Shown here: positions 48,178 through 60,459 of the stretch, one piece after another
Layout: every line of letters begins with the position of its first letter
Position numbering within the stretch: position 1 is the first letter of the stretch
Assembly (NCBI RefSeq): GCF_011075055.1
Contig: NC_058148.1
Location: 15,927,969 to 15,991,968, forward strand
DNA from: Mangifera indica
Taxonomy: Eukaryota > Streptophyta > Magnoliopsida > Sapindales > Anacardiaceae
Reading direction: 5' to 3'
DNA length: 64,000 nucleotides
Position numbers and translations under genes: made by a program
The notes under the pieces: model-generated
Told to the model about the DNA's origin: nothing
The model's database searches: none
Seen by the model: only the letters and a program-made list of their open reading frames with translations

Positions 48178-50208
48178 CTATCTGTCTCTCCCTTTGTCTG
48201 ATGATTTCTTCGGAACTGTATCCAACTTCTTTCCTTCTCTTCTACTCTCTGTTTCAATTCCTTGAATGTCTCTCCTCTCCACCTCCAACTTTCCATCTAA
48301 TCTTCTCATAACTTTCTCGCTTGTTTCAGAGAATTTATCTTCTGGACCCAGTTTTAATTTACTTATATAATGATCTTTTTTCCCCTCAACCTGAGGTGGT
48401 GGCGTCTTACTCTTATGCTTATGCCCACTCCCCCTGGAACCGCTCTCTTGTTCATAGAAAATGACTTGCACTACTGTTCTCAATGGTAATCGCTCGTTTT
48501 TTACAGCATGCGCTCTTATGTCTTTAGATAGTTTTTGGCAGTCTAAAATTCCGCACAGCCTCTTCTTTTCTGCTTTGCTTAATCCAGGATGCTCCTGCAG
48601 TTAAAACTGTTTTGGTGAATATAAAATTAACTTGATAATTTGCATTACGTAAAACTTGAGTTTTTAATCCATACCTTGAGATATATGTTAATGAACTTGT
48701 AAAGGCTATCATGCTCTTCTCTGGCAACATCTGGCAATGCTTCGGCAAGAGACATTACTTTAAACACAGGCATGTTAACATCCCTTGCAACAACTTGGAG
48801 ATAAGAGTCAATCAGTTCTGCGACCTTTTTAATAGATCTCAAACTCTCGCTGTTATCAGCAGATGCAGGGGATTGTCTTCTCCATACAACCATGTAACTT
48901 TCTAAGACAGCCATAACCAAGTCAATATCATAAAGATGCTGATCAGAGGACAAATGTGAAGGAAATAGCAGGTCATTAATGGTTGCCTCCTCAAGTTTTG
49001 GACTAGCTCTCTTTCTTAGTTCTGTCTTTGTCACTGGAGAAACTCCTAGATAATTAGCAATGCTAAGGAGTCTAAGCAAGAACCCAACTGATATTGATTC
49101 TCTGTCAGCTGGAATCATGCTCACAATTGTTTCAAGAATTCGGCGATTCTTTTCCAACGTTTCTTCTGTTTGAGAAGCTGAGGTTTCTGGAGATATATTC
49201 TTTGTTGTGTCTGGTAGCCAACGACAAACATAAACATGTAAAGCTTCACCAATAAGTTGTGTTGACAGCATATATGTTGATCTAACAGCTGTGATTATAC
49301 ATCGGAAAAGGTCTATGTCTAAATCAGATATGTCTTCTGTCCACCAATCTTTTGGTGCCGATTGGTGGCGTTTTCGGGTATACCCTGGTCTAGTGTATGT
49401 GTACGACCAAGTGACCTGTATGTAGAAATCATCAACTTTAAGCAAATATCAACATATTCAATATAAATTAAGATAAGAATTTCATCACCTTTGCCGGGGG
49501 TGCTAGGATTTTCTCAAGAATTGAATCGATGCATCTTCTAATGATTCCAAGATTCTCTGCCCACTCAGATAACTTGATGGTGTTCTCAAGTGTGACAATG
49601 GAATCCTTCCAGCCTTGGAGAATGCAGGAATTGAAGAAAGCCTCGAGTTTTAGAACAAAATTTCCATGCTCCACGGATTCAGTCATCCGAAGAAACTTAG
49701 CAGCGCAAAAAGCAGATACAAAGTTATAGGCACTAAGATTGATTGTTATTCCATAGCAAAACTTAGCACACAGTTCAAAAGCATCTTCTCCTCCAGGAAT
49801 ATCGTGAAGCTCTATTGTAGCATTGCCAGAATCATGAACATCGGAGCAAAGGCGTTGTAAGAGGCCACACTTGGGAAGAAGTAGAAACTGCAGCTAAAAA
49901 CAGCAAAATTAACATCGTGGTACACTGCCCATCTATTATATATGGTTCCTGAAATGTTCATCAGGTGGAATGAAGGTTGGTTTTTCACAAAGTCATACCT
50001 TATGGAGAAGAAAACTAATGTTGTTAACTTGTATAATGAGGTCACTTGGTGCATCTGAAATCACGCTCCTGCATTAATTTTTAATTACTTGATTAAACAT
50101 ATTTTTGTATGTCAACTTGAGAAAAATAAAAGCTTGTAACAGAGGATACCTGGTAGCCTCTTCTGTATAAAAGGTGTCTGGCTTTGTCCCTAATTTCATA
50201 AACTTCAT
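48178..50208 (-). CDS. NPH3/RPT2-like (NRL) BTB-NPH3 protein, 5 exons, intact
   Basis: Exons 50208-50150, 50068-49999, 49887-49489, 49415-48675 and 48594-48178 join in frame (all GT-AG) to 561 residues. The start [20 protein letters not shown] is a typical NRL N-terminus. A BTB domain follows ([16 protein letters not shown] to about residue 120). The NPH3 domain follows, with [100 protein letters not shown] and [14 protein letters not shown]. The C-terminal tail is Lys/Ser rich. NRL proteins act as substrate adaptors for CUL3 ubiquitin ligases at the plasma membrane in phototropin and auxin-transport signalling. The N-terminus resembles the At1g67900/At5g47800 group, so a precise phototropism role should not be assumed. 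The first ATG is preferred over the second, in-frame ATG three codons later. Confidence 0.92.
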
Positions 50209-50477
50209 CTTTGCTTCCTTCAATCAAAAGTTGATTACAAATTTTTGCTACACACCAGGACATGCCCGCACCAGATACTACTTGGGACTAAAGCAAAGCA
50301 AGAGTTACTATTGCATTATAATCCCCTTCCTTTCTTTTGTTTTAATTTGTTGCCTAAATAAGCAGATTCTGGATTTGTAGCAGAATCCTGATATGAAGTA
50401 CTATAATGATACAAAAATTTATCACAGTATCTTCTTGATAGCAGTATGCATAACCATATATGTAAGTCTGTTTGTTA

Positions 50478-50484
50478 GGAGAAG

Positions 50485-50514
<30 letters not shown>
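50478..50514. repeat. (GAA)n microsatellite
   Basis: About twelve GAA/AGA triplets, some 270 bases upstream of the NPH3 start codon. Confidence 0.95.
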
Positions 50515-50515
<1 letters not shown>

Positions 50516-52821
50516 TGTGTTATTGATAAATTAGAAAATCTGGTGATTTGGTGTGAGATGGAAGAGAAAGAGAATGTTTTGCCAAACTAGCCTTTTATAA
50601 TAGAAATATTGCTCTCTTATATTGTTCCATTATTCAGTTATTCAGTTCCTTCTCTTCTAATGTCTTGTCAGGTTCACATATTGAGGTTCAGTTATCAACT
50701 TAACAAAATTTTATCCCTTACAATTAATTAAGTTACTAATGCGATTATAATGTTCACTGCCCTTTCGCTGTGTTGTGCCATGAGAGAGGCGGCTAAAGAG
50801 TCTGAAAGAAGTAGCAACAGTTATGTTTTCCTGCTTCTTAATTAGACCTTTGCTACTTTGGTGTATAGTTATGAAAGATAGACCTTGGTATTATCTTAGT
50901 TTCTACCAAATTTGGCATACAATAGAAGGAAAAGAAGAAGAAATTTAAACAAACCTGATGAAGATCAAGTTTTGAAATAGAGAATATTATTGTTGTCGCT
51001 TAAGGGACCATTTCTGTTAGTTAATTACTAGCTTCAATCAACCCCTCTCATCTCTAAGTGGATTTAATAGCTCTAACTATTTTTCAATATCATTATCTTT
51101 GAATACTATGATAACCTCATAATATATTAATTAGAATTGATAACTAAAAAGGGAAGTATCAATATGTATATACCACAATTCTAATATAAAGCATCACCCA
51201 AACTGGAAAGTGAACACCAGCTTTTATTAAAAGGTAATTTAGCAGTAAGAAGATGAAAAATCACAAAGTATATATCAGGCTTATGTCAGAATTGCTTTCA
51301 CTTACACTTTGGCAAAATATATATATATATTTTTAAAATTTTATAATAAAGTTACCTTTAGCATTATTTTATCCTGTAAAAAAGGGCAGAATCTATATCT
51401 ACTTGACCGAACAAAACGCAAGCTTTTAGTTGTGGCTTAAGTGGGAAACGGTTAACAGCTGTTCAAGACTGCTTTATCTTTCATTCCAAACAAATTAAGT
51501 ATCCAACTATACCAGAAATCTAATAACACAATAAATATCCAACTATTCCAGCAATTAAACAACACTATATATCCTCCTTAACAGTAATCATCTGATATAT
51601 CTAGCTAGGAGAAACAATTTTAAAAAATTATAGAATGAAAAAAGCTTACCAAAATTATGCGAAGCTTGATGCTATAACTTGATTTCAAGCAGGGTGTTGC
51701 AGCCACATAATTTGAGCGCTCAGATAGGAGAAAGCTGCAGGTATAAGTAGGTCGGATCTAAAATTTACTAAAATAAACCAGTACTGGCGAGATCAGAAAC
51801 AAACATATAAATTAAATTAAGCAACAGAGAAAAGGGACATGTTATATTTATATGTAATATAAAGATTTACTGGTGTTTGATGCATGAGAACTGAGAAGAG
51901 AAGGATATGGCGGTATGTGTTAAAGTGAAACTGAAAGAGCTGGGCATTGGGAATTAGAAGAGAAAGAGGGAGAGAAAGTAGTAGGTTGGTTGGTTGAAAT
52001 TAGTCAACATGTTAATGTATGAAAAGCAAGTTATGATCATAAATTGGTTTGAATAGAAAGGGAGCATTATAATTCATGTTTCTGGGTGTTGCACCCCACA
52101 GCTTGACATTGGTGCTCTGATTGATTTCTGAAAAAGCATGCAAGTGGGGAAGAATGAGTGAGATTATAAAGAAAGCACCTTCTAAAAGAAGATTAAATTG
52201 TAGGACCATCTTACAAAGAAAGATAAATTGTTTGTGCGTTTCATCTCATCATGTTAACCCCCACTATCTACCAATATATATTCTTCTTCTTCTTCCCCTG
52301 ATTTGCATGTCGGCCACGTGTCTTGTCCTATACCGTTGGTTTAACTGTTAGTAAATGAATCAGAGGGGATTTGTTGGTTGTTTTGGAGGCCAAACACAGA
52401 CAAACCATTTCTTCCTCGGTCACTGTGTGTTGGCCAGGCGTTTAAATTTTATTTCTCTGTGCATTCCCACGTGTGTGAATATCATAATAACATATTGTCG
52501 TTCAGGTCCCATGCAAGGGTGATGAGGGGCCTTCCATTAATCCAGTCGAAGGGGATGTGTCAACCATTAATTATATATATTCAATTTCTTGCCCTCCCTC
52601 TCTTCATACTACATATAAACCCCAAATATATATGATTATTGGAAGAGAAGGCTAGTCATGATGATGGTGATGATGATAGTCATGATCCTATTAACACGAT
52701 CATATCATAGTTATCATTATTGTTAATCACTTTTTAGTTTGTAATTGGATTTTGCTATCATTGTGCTGTATCTAAATAATTTATTTTATTAGTATTTGAA
52801 AAAAAGAGGTTGACCATGGAG

Positions 52822-52863
52822 ATATACATACGTACATACATACATATATACATACATATATAT

Positions 52864-52914
<51 letters not shown>
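52822..52914. repeat. (CATA)n/(TA)n microsatellite
   Basis: Imperfect CATA units grading into a run of more than 40 bases of TA. Confidence 0.95.
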
Positions 52915-52916
<2 letters not shown>

Positions 52917-53541
52917 ATTGTATCCCCTACCAACCCATTAATTATTTGCCAGTGTGGATGATGTACTGGATTACTGATGATTACGTTAATTAAGAACTTA
53001 AGCAATGAGCATGATGTTATTTGTCTCTAGCTAGCTCTACTTCGGTCATTTTATGTATAAATCTGCGTACTGTCTATATATACATAATAGGAACATATCT
53101 TTGCTAAACTCATACAGCACACACATATGTATGTTTGCATGTACTTATGTATTGTTCATATGTATTATGCATACAGAAAGAGCTTGCATATTGATATTCC
53201 AATGTCCTTCAATTGAGAGTAAGGGCGCCTCTTGTTCATATAAACATATATGAAGCCTGCAGAATTTCATAGAAGCCATAATAGCATGAGTTGTATGTGT
53301 CAACTCAAGGCATAGGCTAGGCAGAGTGGCATGGTTCCAAAATGGGAGTAGTCAAATCTTTACTCTACCTACAGAGAAGATGGAGATGAGGGCCCACTTG
53401 TAAACCCAAAAGTGTCCCTCTCTTCTGCATTTGAGCAGTCAATTTAGTTGGTGCCACCGCAAAGACAATGCCTTGCGTCTCTATCTCACAATTTGCTTTG
53501 CTTCTCTCGAACGTGTTAATATTTGGATCCCAGGCCTTGTC

Positions 53542-54293
53542 TATTGAGAAATAAAATATGATACCTTAATAACCAAACAAAATAAAATAACAGTCTAAGA
53601 TCAAAAATATTTTCTAATTTTTTGTGCAAACTAATTAGAAATCCACAAAAAAAGCAAATGTAATAAAATTAAATAAATCAATTAATATCAGATTTTTAAT
53701 ATGAAAAACCTCAAAGAAAACTTCTTCAATTTGGAAAGAAAAAATCATAGAAACTAGACTAGATAAATCTTTCACTATCAACAATAATAATAGGTACAAA
53801 TAGAGTTTTCTCTAGTAAAACTAGAGACATATAATCAGCAATACATCAAGAACAACCATTTTTTATAACAAGGAAGCAAATAACACAAGTTTAATAGAGA
53901 GAAATCACCAAAATAGGGCTTTTGTTTGTACATTTAAATTTAGACCTAGACAGCTCACAATTTGATATACACCGTTCAAAATGTAGAGCCTTATGTCTTG
54001 AACACCTCTACCAAATTTCAGCTCGATCCAACGGTAAATGACTTTGAAAATGCAAATTTACGAAAACTACTAGAGTATAAATAAAAACAGAAAAGTGACT
54101 TTTCTTCTCTTTTTTTCTCTCTATTTTAATATGATTTTCAACTCTATTAATTTCTATCTGAATGGGTATTTATAAGGTTTTATTAAACTTGATGAAAAGA
54201 CTAAAATAGTCTTCATCTATACTTAACCAAAAAGTCAAAAGTGGATAACACAATAAATGAGTCATTCACTTACATAAGAGGGAAATCTCAACA
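53542..54293 (-). repeat. 3' LTR of minus-strand Copia
   Basis: Nearly collinear with 59143-59509 over its first 370 bases (for example ATCAACAATAATAATA, GTTTAATAGAGAGAAA). The inverted ends are TATTGAG (originally TGTTGAG) and CTCAACA. Confidence 0.85.
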
Positions 54294-54751
54294 AATCTCT
54301 CCCTTCTTGATTATGTGAAGGAGAGTGTCATCCTGGCAATCAAATGACATATATCAAGCTTTTCTTTTGACAAACCTTTGGCCAACAAATCTGCACCATT
54401 TCAATTAGTATGAATTTTCCCAAGTTCTAGTAATTTCTCATTAAAAATATCTCTAATCCAGTGATACCTCACATCTATGTGTTTTGATCTTACATGAAAA
54501 GTAGAGTTCTTACCCAAGTGAATGACACTTTGACTATCATATAATAGCACATAATTTTGTTGCTTGAACCCAAGTTTCAATATAAAATTTTTAGCCCAAA
54601 GTAACTCTTTGCAAGCTTCAATTGTAGCAACAAACTCTACTTCTATGGTGGAAAGTGTAACTCATTTCTGAAGTCTAGATTGCCAAGCCACAACCCTACC
54701 GACAAAAGTTATCAAGTACACCGAGGTAGACTTGCAAGTTTCTATATCTCT

Positions 54752-56682
54752 TCACATGTTAGTATCAATGTAACCAACTAATAATAGTTTTCCGTTTCCA
54801 AAACTAAAACTCAAATTTGAAGTACCCCTAAGGTATTGCATGATCCACATAACTGCATTCCAATGCTCTTTACTAGGATTTGATAGGAATCTACTCACCG
54901 TACCAACTACATAGGCTATATTTGGTTTTGTACAAACCATTACATACATTAAATTTCTTGCAATTGATGCATATGGAACCTTTTTCATATCTTTCTTTTC
55001 TTCATTTGTGGATGAGCTTTGCTTGGGACTGAACTCAACTTGAGTGGCAATGTGAGAGCTAACAACTTTTGCTTGGTTCATATTAAACCTCTGAAGCACT
55101 TTGTCAACGTACTTCTCTTGTGACAATTAAAGTTTTTTACAACTTCTATCAAGAGTGAGCTTAATGCCAAGAATATGCTTTGTTGGCCCTAAGTCTTTCA
55201 TGGCAAAGACTTGATTCAATTGTTTCTTCAACATAGTAATTCTTAAAGCATTCTTCCTAATAATCAACATATCATTAACATAAAACAGTAAGATAATAAA
55301 ATCATCATTGGAGAATTTTTGAGTAAAAACACATCGGTCAAAAGTAGTCTTCTTGTAACCATGTTTCCCCATAATTGATTTAAACTTTTTGTACCATTGT
55401 CTTGGGGTTTGTTTCAACCCATAGAGACTCTTTTCAATTTGCACACTTAACTTTCATTTTCTTTTATCTTAAAACCTTTAGTTGTTGTATGTATATCTCT
55501 TCCTCTAGATCACCATAGAGGTAGACAATTTTTACATTCATCTGTTTAATTTCCAAGTCTGGGCTAACTGCTAAGCCAAGAACTATGTAGATAGATGACA
55601 TCTTTACAACAGGAGAGAAAATCTCATCAAAATCAACTTATTTTTTCTAACTAAATCCTTTGACAACCAACCTAGTCTTATACCGTAGGCTAGAATTATG
55701 CTCATTATGCTTTATTCTATACATTAATTTGTTCATCAAAATCTTTTTGTCTTTAGGTGGTTTCACAAGGTCAAATATCTTATTTTTATGTAGAGATTTC
55801 ATCTCATCCTTCATTGCATCAAGCCATTTTTGCTTATGCTTATCTTCCATGGCTTTCTTGAAATTTTCATGTTCTCCCTCATCAATAAAATTTTCATACT
55901 TATATGAAAGATACTGAGTAAAAAGTCTTCTCTCTCGAGTAGATCTTCTAGGAAGATTCTTTAGAATTGTCATTTGTTCTTCTTCTTTCCTTATTCTCTA
56001 CATGACCATGTAGAGGATCATCTATATCATTTATTTTTTAGTGGTCATCGTAAACATTTTCATTAACATATGTTGATAAATCTTTTAGAGAAACAAAATC
56101 CAAATCAATCAACTCATCATGTTTTTGAGACACTAGTTGATCTGCCTTTCCAATATCTTGTATGGTTTGGTCTTCTATAAATATACAATCTCTGTTTTTT
56201 ACAAATTTCTTCTCAATAAGATCATAAAACCTGTAGTTAAATTCACCATGGTCATAACCAATGAATATGCACTATCGTGTCTTCCTATCAGGTTTGGACT
56301 TCTTATCCTTGGGAATGTGAATGAAATCCTTACACCAAAAAATACGCAAGTAGTCATAAGAAACAACTCTATTATACCATACTTTGTCAAGAACATCAAA
56401 TTTAAAAGAAAGGCATTGTATAAGATTCAACACATGTACTATAGTATACAAGGCTTCAACCCAAAAAGATTGTGACAATTGCGTATGTAACAGTAAGCAT
56501 CTCACTCTTTCAACTAGAATTTTGTCCATCCTTTCAGCTAAACCATTCAACTGAAGAGTTTTAGAAAGAGTCTTTTGATGTCTAATACCTTGTTGTCTAC
56601 AATATATATCAAAAGGACCAGAGTACTCACTACCATTATTTGTTCTAATGCATTTAAGTTTCTTGCTAGTTTGTCTTTCCAT
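54752..56682 (-). pseudogene. Copia integrase, reverse transcriptase and RNase H remnant
   Basis: The integrase part (56682-56272) shows CIRTNNGSEYSGPFDIYC and an RQQGIRHQKT block, then NGLAERM. A following region (55973-55647) reads KKAMEDKHKQKWLDAMKDEM and LDA/EWxxA-type RT N-terminal blocks. The RT part (55444-55127) reads KSLYGLKQTPRQWYKKF and FYVNDMLII, where the catalytic YVDD is changed to YVND. RNase H side blocks (55126-54752) read KVPYASIARNLMYVMVCTKP and HWNAVMWIMQYLRGT, ending VGYIDTNM. Stops separate the pieces, and the lost catalytic Asp shows that it is inactive. Confidence 0.88.
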
Positions 56683-56997
56683 AAAAGCCTAAAAAATTGT
56701 TTGAACACATATAAGACTTGATCTTTAGTTTTTAAGGCATATACCCACCATTTCTAGAATGATCATCCATGAAGGTCACAAAGTAAAAAAATCATTATGT
56801 ATTCTAGTCTTCATATGGCCCACAAACATTTGAATACACCAAGTCTAGGAAATGTAACTTTCTTGAATAAGGTGAATTCTTGAAGGCAAATTTACTTTAC
56901 TTATTTGCTAGGCAATGATTGCACTTCTTCAAGGCAACATTTTTCAATCTAGACAAGACATTTTTCTTAGCCAAAATAGACAAGTCCTTTTCACTAA

Positions 56998-58612
56998 TGT
57001 GAGAAAGTCTTTTGTGTCATAAGTCAAGTATTTCATCTTCCTTTACATCATTAATACTACTTTTGGAGATCTTTCCTTGCATGACATATAAGATAAGTTG
57101 TTTCTTGCCTTTAGCTACCATCATGGATCCTTTGGTGAGCTTTCATTTTCCATCATTAAAAAGACTAAAATATCCCTTATCATCAAGTTTGCTTATGGAA
57201 ATCAGATTTAAAGATAAATCTGAGACATATCTAGCATTTCTAAGTAATAATCTCATGTCATTCTAAGTCTGTAGCCACATATCTCTAATACCAACGATTT
57301 TTTAAATATCATTATTGCCTATCCTAACAATCCTACCAGAATTGTATGATGCAAAGAATTCCCTTTGAGATGTTGTATGAACCATGACACCATTGCCAAT
57401 AATTGAACTAGTCTCATTACATGTGATATTTATAAGGTCATCACAAAGAACTACAAAGTAATCTTTAATAGTAGTTATAATAGTATAATTGTCACCCTTG
57501 TTAGTATCATTTTTTTTCTCACCATATTTTTTTTATTGTCTCTCTTGATTTTTCTGTAGTACTTCTTGATATAGCCTTTCAACTCACAATAATGGCATTC
57601 AATGTTGGTATACTTGTTTGACTTGCCCATTTCTTTATTTCTAGGCTTTGGCCCTTTACTCTTGTTTCTCCCTCTTTTTTTTTGTAACAAGAACTCTTGC
57701 TTGTGCAAAGGAACCTTGTGATTTTCTTCTCATCTCTTCACTCAGAATACTACTCTCGAAAAATTCCATGGTCATGCTTCCTTTTGGAGTAGAATTAGTC
57801 AATGTGAGAAAGTCTTTTATGTCATAAGTCAAGTGTTTCATCTTCCTCTATAGTATTAATACTGCTTTTGGAGGTCTTTTTTTGCATGACATACAAGATG
57901 GGTTATTTCTTGCCTTTCGCTATCACTATAGATCCTTTGGTGAGCTTTCATTTTCCATCACTAAAGAGATTGAAATATCCATCATCATCAACTTTGCTTG
58001 TGGAAATCAAATTAAAAAATAAATATGGAACATGTCTAGCATTTATGAGTAATAACATCATGTCATTCTCAGTCTGTAACCACATATCTCTAATATCAAC
58101 AATTTTTAAAACAACATTGTTACCCATCCTAACAGTCTTATAATCATTAGAGTTATAAGATACAAAGAATTCCCTTCAAGATGTTGCATGAACTGTGACA
58201 CCATTGTTAACAATCCAACTAATCTCACTACATATGACATTTATGAGGTCATCACAAAGAAATACAAAGTAATCTTCAGTAATAGTTGTAGTAGCATGAT
58301 TCTCACCCTTATCAGCATTATTCTTGTTCTCACCATCTTTTTCTTTATTATCTCTCTTGAGTTTTTTGCAATACTTCTTGATATGGCCTTTCAACCCACA
58401 ATAATGTCATTCAACATTGGTATACTTGTTTAACTTACCTCTTTCTTTGTTTCTAGGCTTTGGCCTTTTACTTTTGCATCTCCCCCTCTTTTCTGTAATA
58501 AGAACTTTTGCTTGTGGAGAGGAACCTTGTGATTTTCTTCTCCTTTCCTCACTCAGAATAATGCTCTTGATAAATTCCATGGTCATGCTTTCTTTTAGAC
58601 TAGAATTAGACA
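56998..58612 (-). repeat. 0.8-kb tandem duplication in the gag-protease region of the Copia element
   Basis: Blocks at 56998-57800 recur at about 57804-58612, for example GAGAAAGTCTTTTGTGTCAT (57001) and GAGAAAGTCTTTTATGTCAT (57807), and GGAACCTTGTGATTTTCTTC at 57711 and 58520. Both copies encode, in minus sense, a zinc-knuckle-like block (HYCELKGYIKKYY and HYCGLKGHIKKYC). The copies have diverged at many sites. Confidence 0.85.
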
Positions 58613-58619
58613 ATGACAT

Positions 58620-59080
58620 TCTGAATGTCTTTCATGACTTTGACAATGACCCAAAAAGAATTAAAGCTTAAACCCCTTCTTCAAACTTTATACCTATAGT
58701 TGATAGCTGATTAAAGTTTCCCTAGAAAACATTCAAATGATCAATTACAAGAGTTTCATCTTGATAGCTAATAGTCATCATATGTTTCATCAAGTACATT
58801 TTGTTATTTGTATTTTTATGGGCATACAACTTTTCAAGTTTCTTCCATAGAGTCTTGGCATATGTCTCCCCATCAATATGGTTCAAAACGTTATTATCAA
58901 CCCACCGCCTAATATATCCACACACTTGTCTATGTAACAATGCATATTTTTCATTTATTTTGTCTTCAAGTTTTTTTATACAAAACATTTTGTGACGCAA
59001 TTTTTTAACATAAAGCAAGTCTTCCGTTTTAGTCTTCCAAAGATGATAAGTAGGACCATTCTAATGCATCATTTTACTCG
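58620..59080 (-). pseudogene. Copia gag N-terminal remnant
   Basis: The minus-strand frame 59018-58722 reads HRQVCGYIRRWVDNNVLNHI, then TAKTLWKKLEKLYAHKNTNN and LMKHMMTISYQDETLVIDHL, the UBN2/gag-polypeptide type of region found in Copia gag proteins. A start could lie near 59090 (ATGAAAGCCAATACGAG, complement), but stops interrupt the frame. Confidence 0.75.
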
Positions 59081-59142
59081 TATTGGCTTTCATTGTTTAA
59101 CATAGACTTAATGACAAAATAACTCATTGCTTTGATACCACT

Positions 59143-59509
59143 TGTTGAGAAATAAAATATGATAGTCTAATAACCAAACAAAATAAAACAACAGTCTAGG
59201 ATCAAAAATATTTTCCAATCTTCTATGCAAACCTATTAGGAACCATAAGCAAAACAAATACAACAAAATTAAATAAATCAATAGACACTAGATTTTCAAC
59301 GTAGAAAACCTTCTTAATGCAGAAAGAAAAACCATGAGATCTAGTCCAGATAAATCTTCCACTATCAACAATAATAATAAGTACAAACAAAGTTTTTCCT
59401 GGTAAAACTAGAGGCATATAATCAGCAATACATAAAAAAAAAAAAAAATTCTTGACAATAAGGAAGCAAATGACATAAGTTTAATAGAGAGAAACCACCA
59501 AAACAGGGA
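59143..59509 (-). repeat. Truncated 5' LTR of minus-strand Copia
   Basis: Matches 53542-53905 and then breaks at a T run after AAAACAGGGA. The remaining U3 part of the LTR is missing. Confidence 0.8.
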
Positions 59510-60459
59510 TTTTTTTTTTAAGGAATCGTCCACAATACTCAACCTTGCTTAGCAATCGCGATTAGATCACCATTTATGCATAATAAAAGCAATAATCTAA
59601 TGAAACATTACAAATGCAAAGAAGACAGAATGGAATAAGTTTATGACAGAGTTAGCAAATGAGAATATTTTGGATATAAAATGATACCACAAACCAAAAC
59701 AAAAATTTGTACAAGTAAAATAGACAATGTACTCGATTGGGTTTGAAAACAATTATAATTCATATTAAAGTTGGCTTCTTATCTATCCGATGGTGTGATG
59801 TGACATCATGTTACAAACTGAATTTCTAACTTAAAAAATAATTAAATAACTGGTGATTTAGACTAAAGTTTATAACTTAAAAAATAACTGGTGCCAAGCC
59901 ATAAAACCAATTGGTTCTGTTATATTTTCAGCTTTTGCATTAAGAAGACATTGCTAACTATTTCCTTCTTTTTGGTTTTTAATAATGGCACGATATTTAT
60001 AAACTTCTGTGCTCCAGAATTGCACGTGTGCATAATACAGTCCTGATACAACTAACGTCTTTTTGGAATCACACAGTTACACAAATAATGAAATTCTTTC
60101 ACTATAATCTTCACCGTGTAGTGTACATAAGAGTAATAAATGATTTTTTTCGTTCCAGCCAGCCTAGTATACCATTAAGACTTTAACCCACTTGTACAAA
60201 GGGTTACAATCCGGAAACAATGAAAGCACTGCTAAATCCAAAACGGAAGATGCAACAGCATGTGTGTTAATCAATACACGTGTGCTATATTTGTATTTGC
60301 ACATCTGGATGATTGCCCTGCTATGCGAGAGTGTTGCTCAATATAATGGACAGACAATAGCAGTGATACGAATAGGGATTGTTACAGAAACATCAGCACT
60401 CTCCAATCACCTCCACAGTGATGGTATTTGCCAACTAACACCGTCGCACAATCTATCCA
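59510..60459. other. Spacer downstream of C2-GRAM gene
   Basis: Contains the presumed 3' UTR of the minus-strand C2-GRAM gene. No gene or repeat is recognised. Confidence 0.4.

Larger units (their letters stand above)
50209..53541. other. Intergenic region upstream of NPH3 gene
   Basis: It should contain the 5' UTR and promoter of the minus-strand NPH3 gene. A CT-rich, purine-skewed stretch at 51890-52000 could be a leader. No further gene is recognised up to the Copia element. Open frames here are short and lack domains. Confidence 0.4.
53542..59509 (-). mobile_element. Degenerate Ty1/Copia retrotransposon, minus strand
   Basis: The 3' LTR is 53542-54293 (752 bases, start TATTGAG, end CTCAACA). 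The 5' LTR begins at 59143 (TGTTGAG...) and is cut at about 59509, keeping only some 367 bases. Just left of 59143, TTTGATACCACT (59131-59142) is the complement of an initiator-methionine tRNA primer site. A purine tract (AAGGGAGAGATT, complement) adjoins 54294. In minus sense from 59080 to 54300 the order is gag, zinc knuckle, protease region, integrase, reverse transcriptase and RNase H, the Copia order. Many stops are present and the 5' LTR is truncated, so no target duplication can be expected. Confidence 0.88.
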
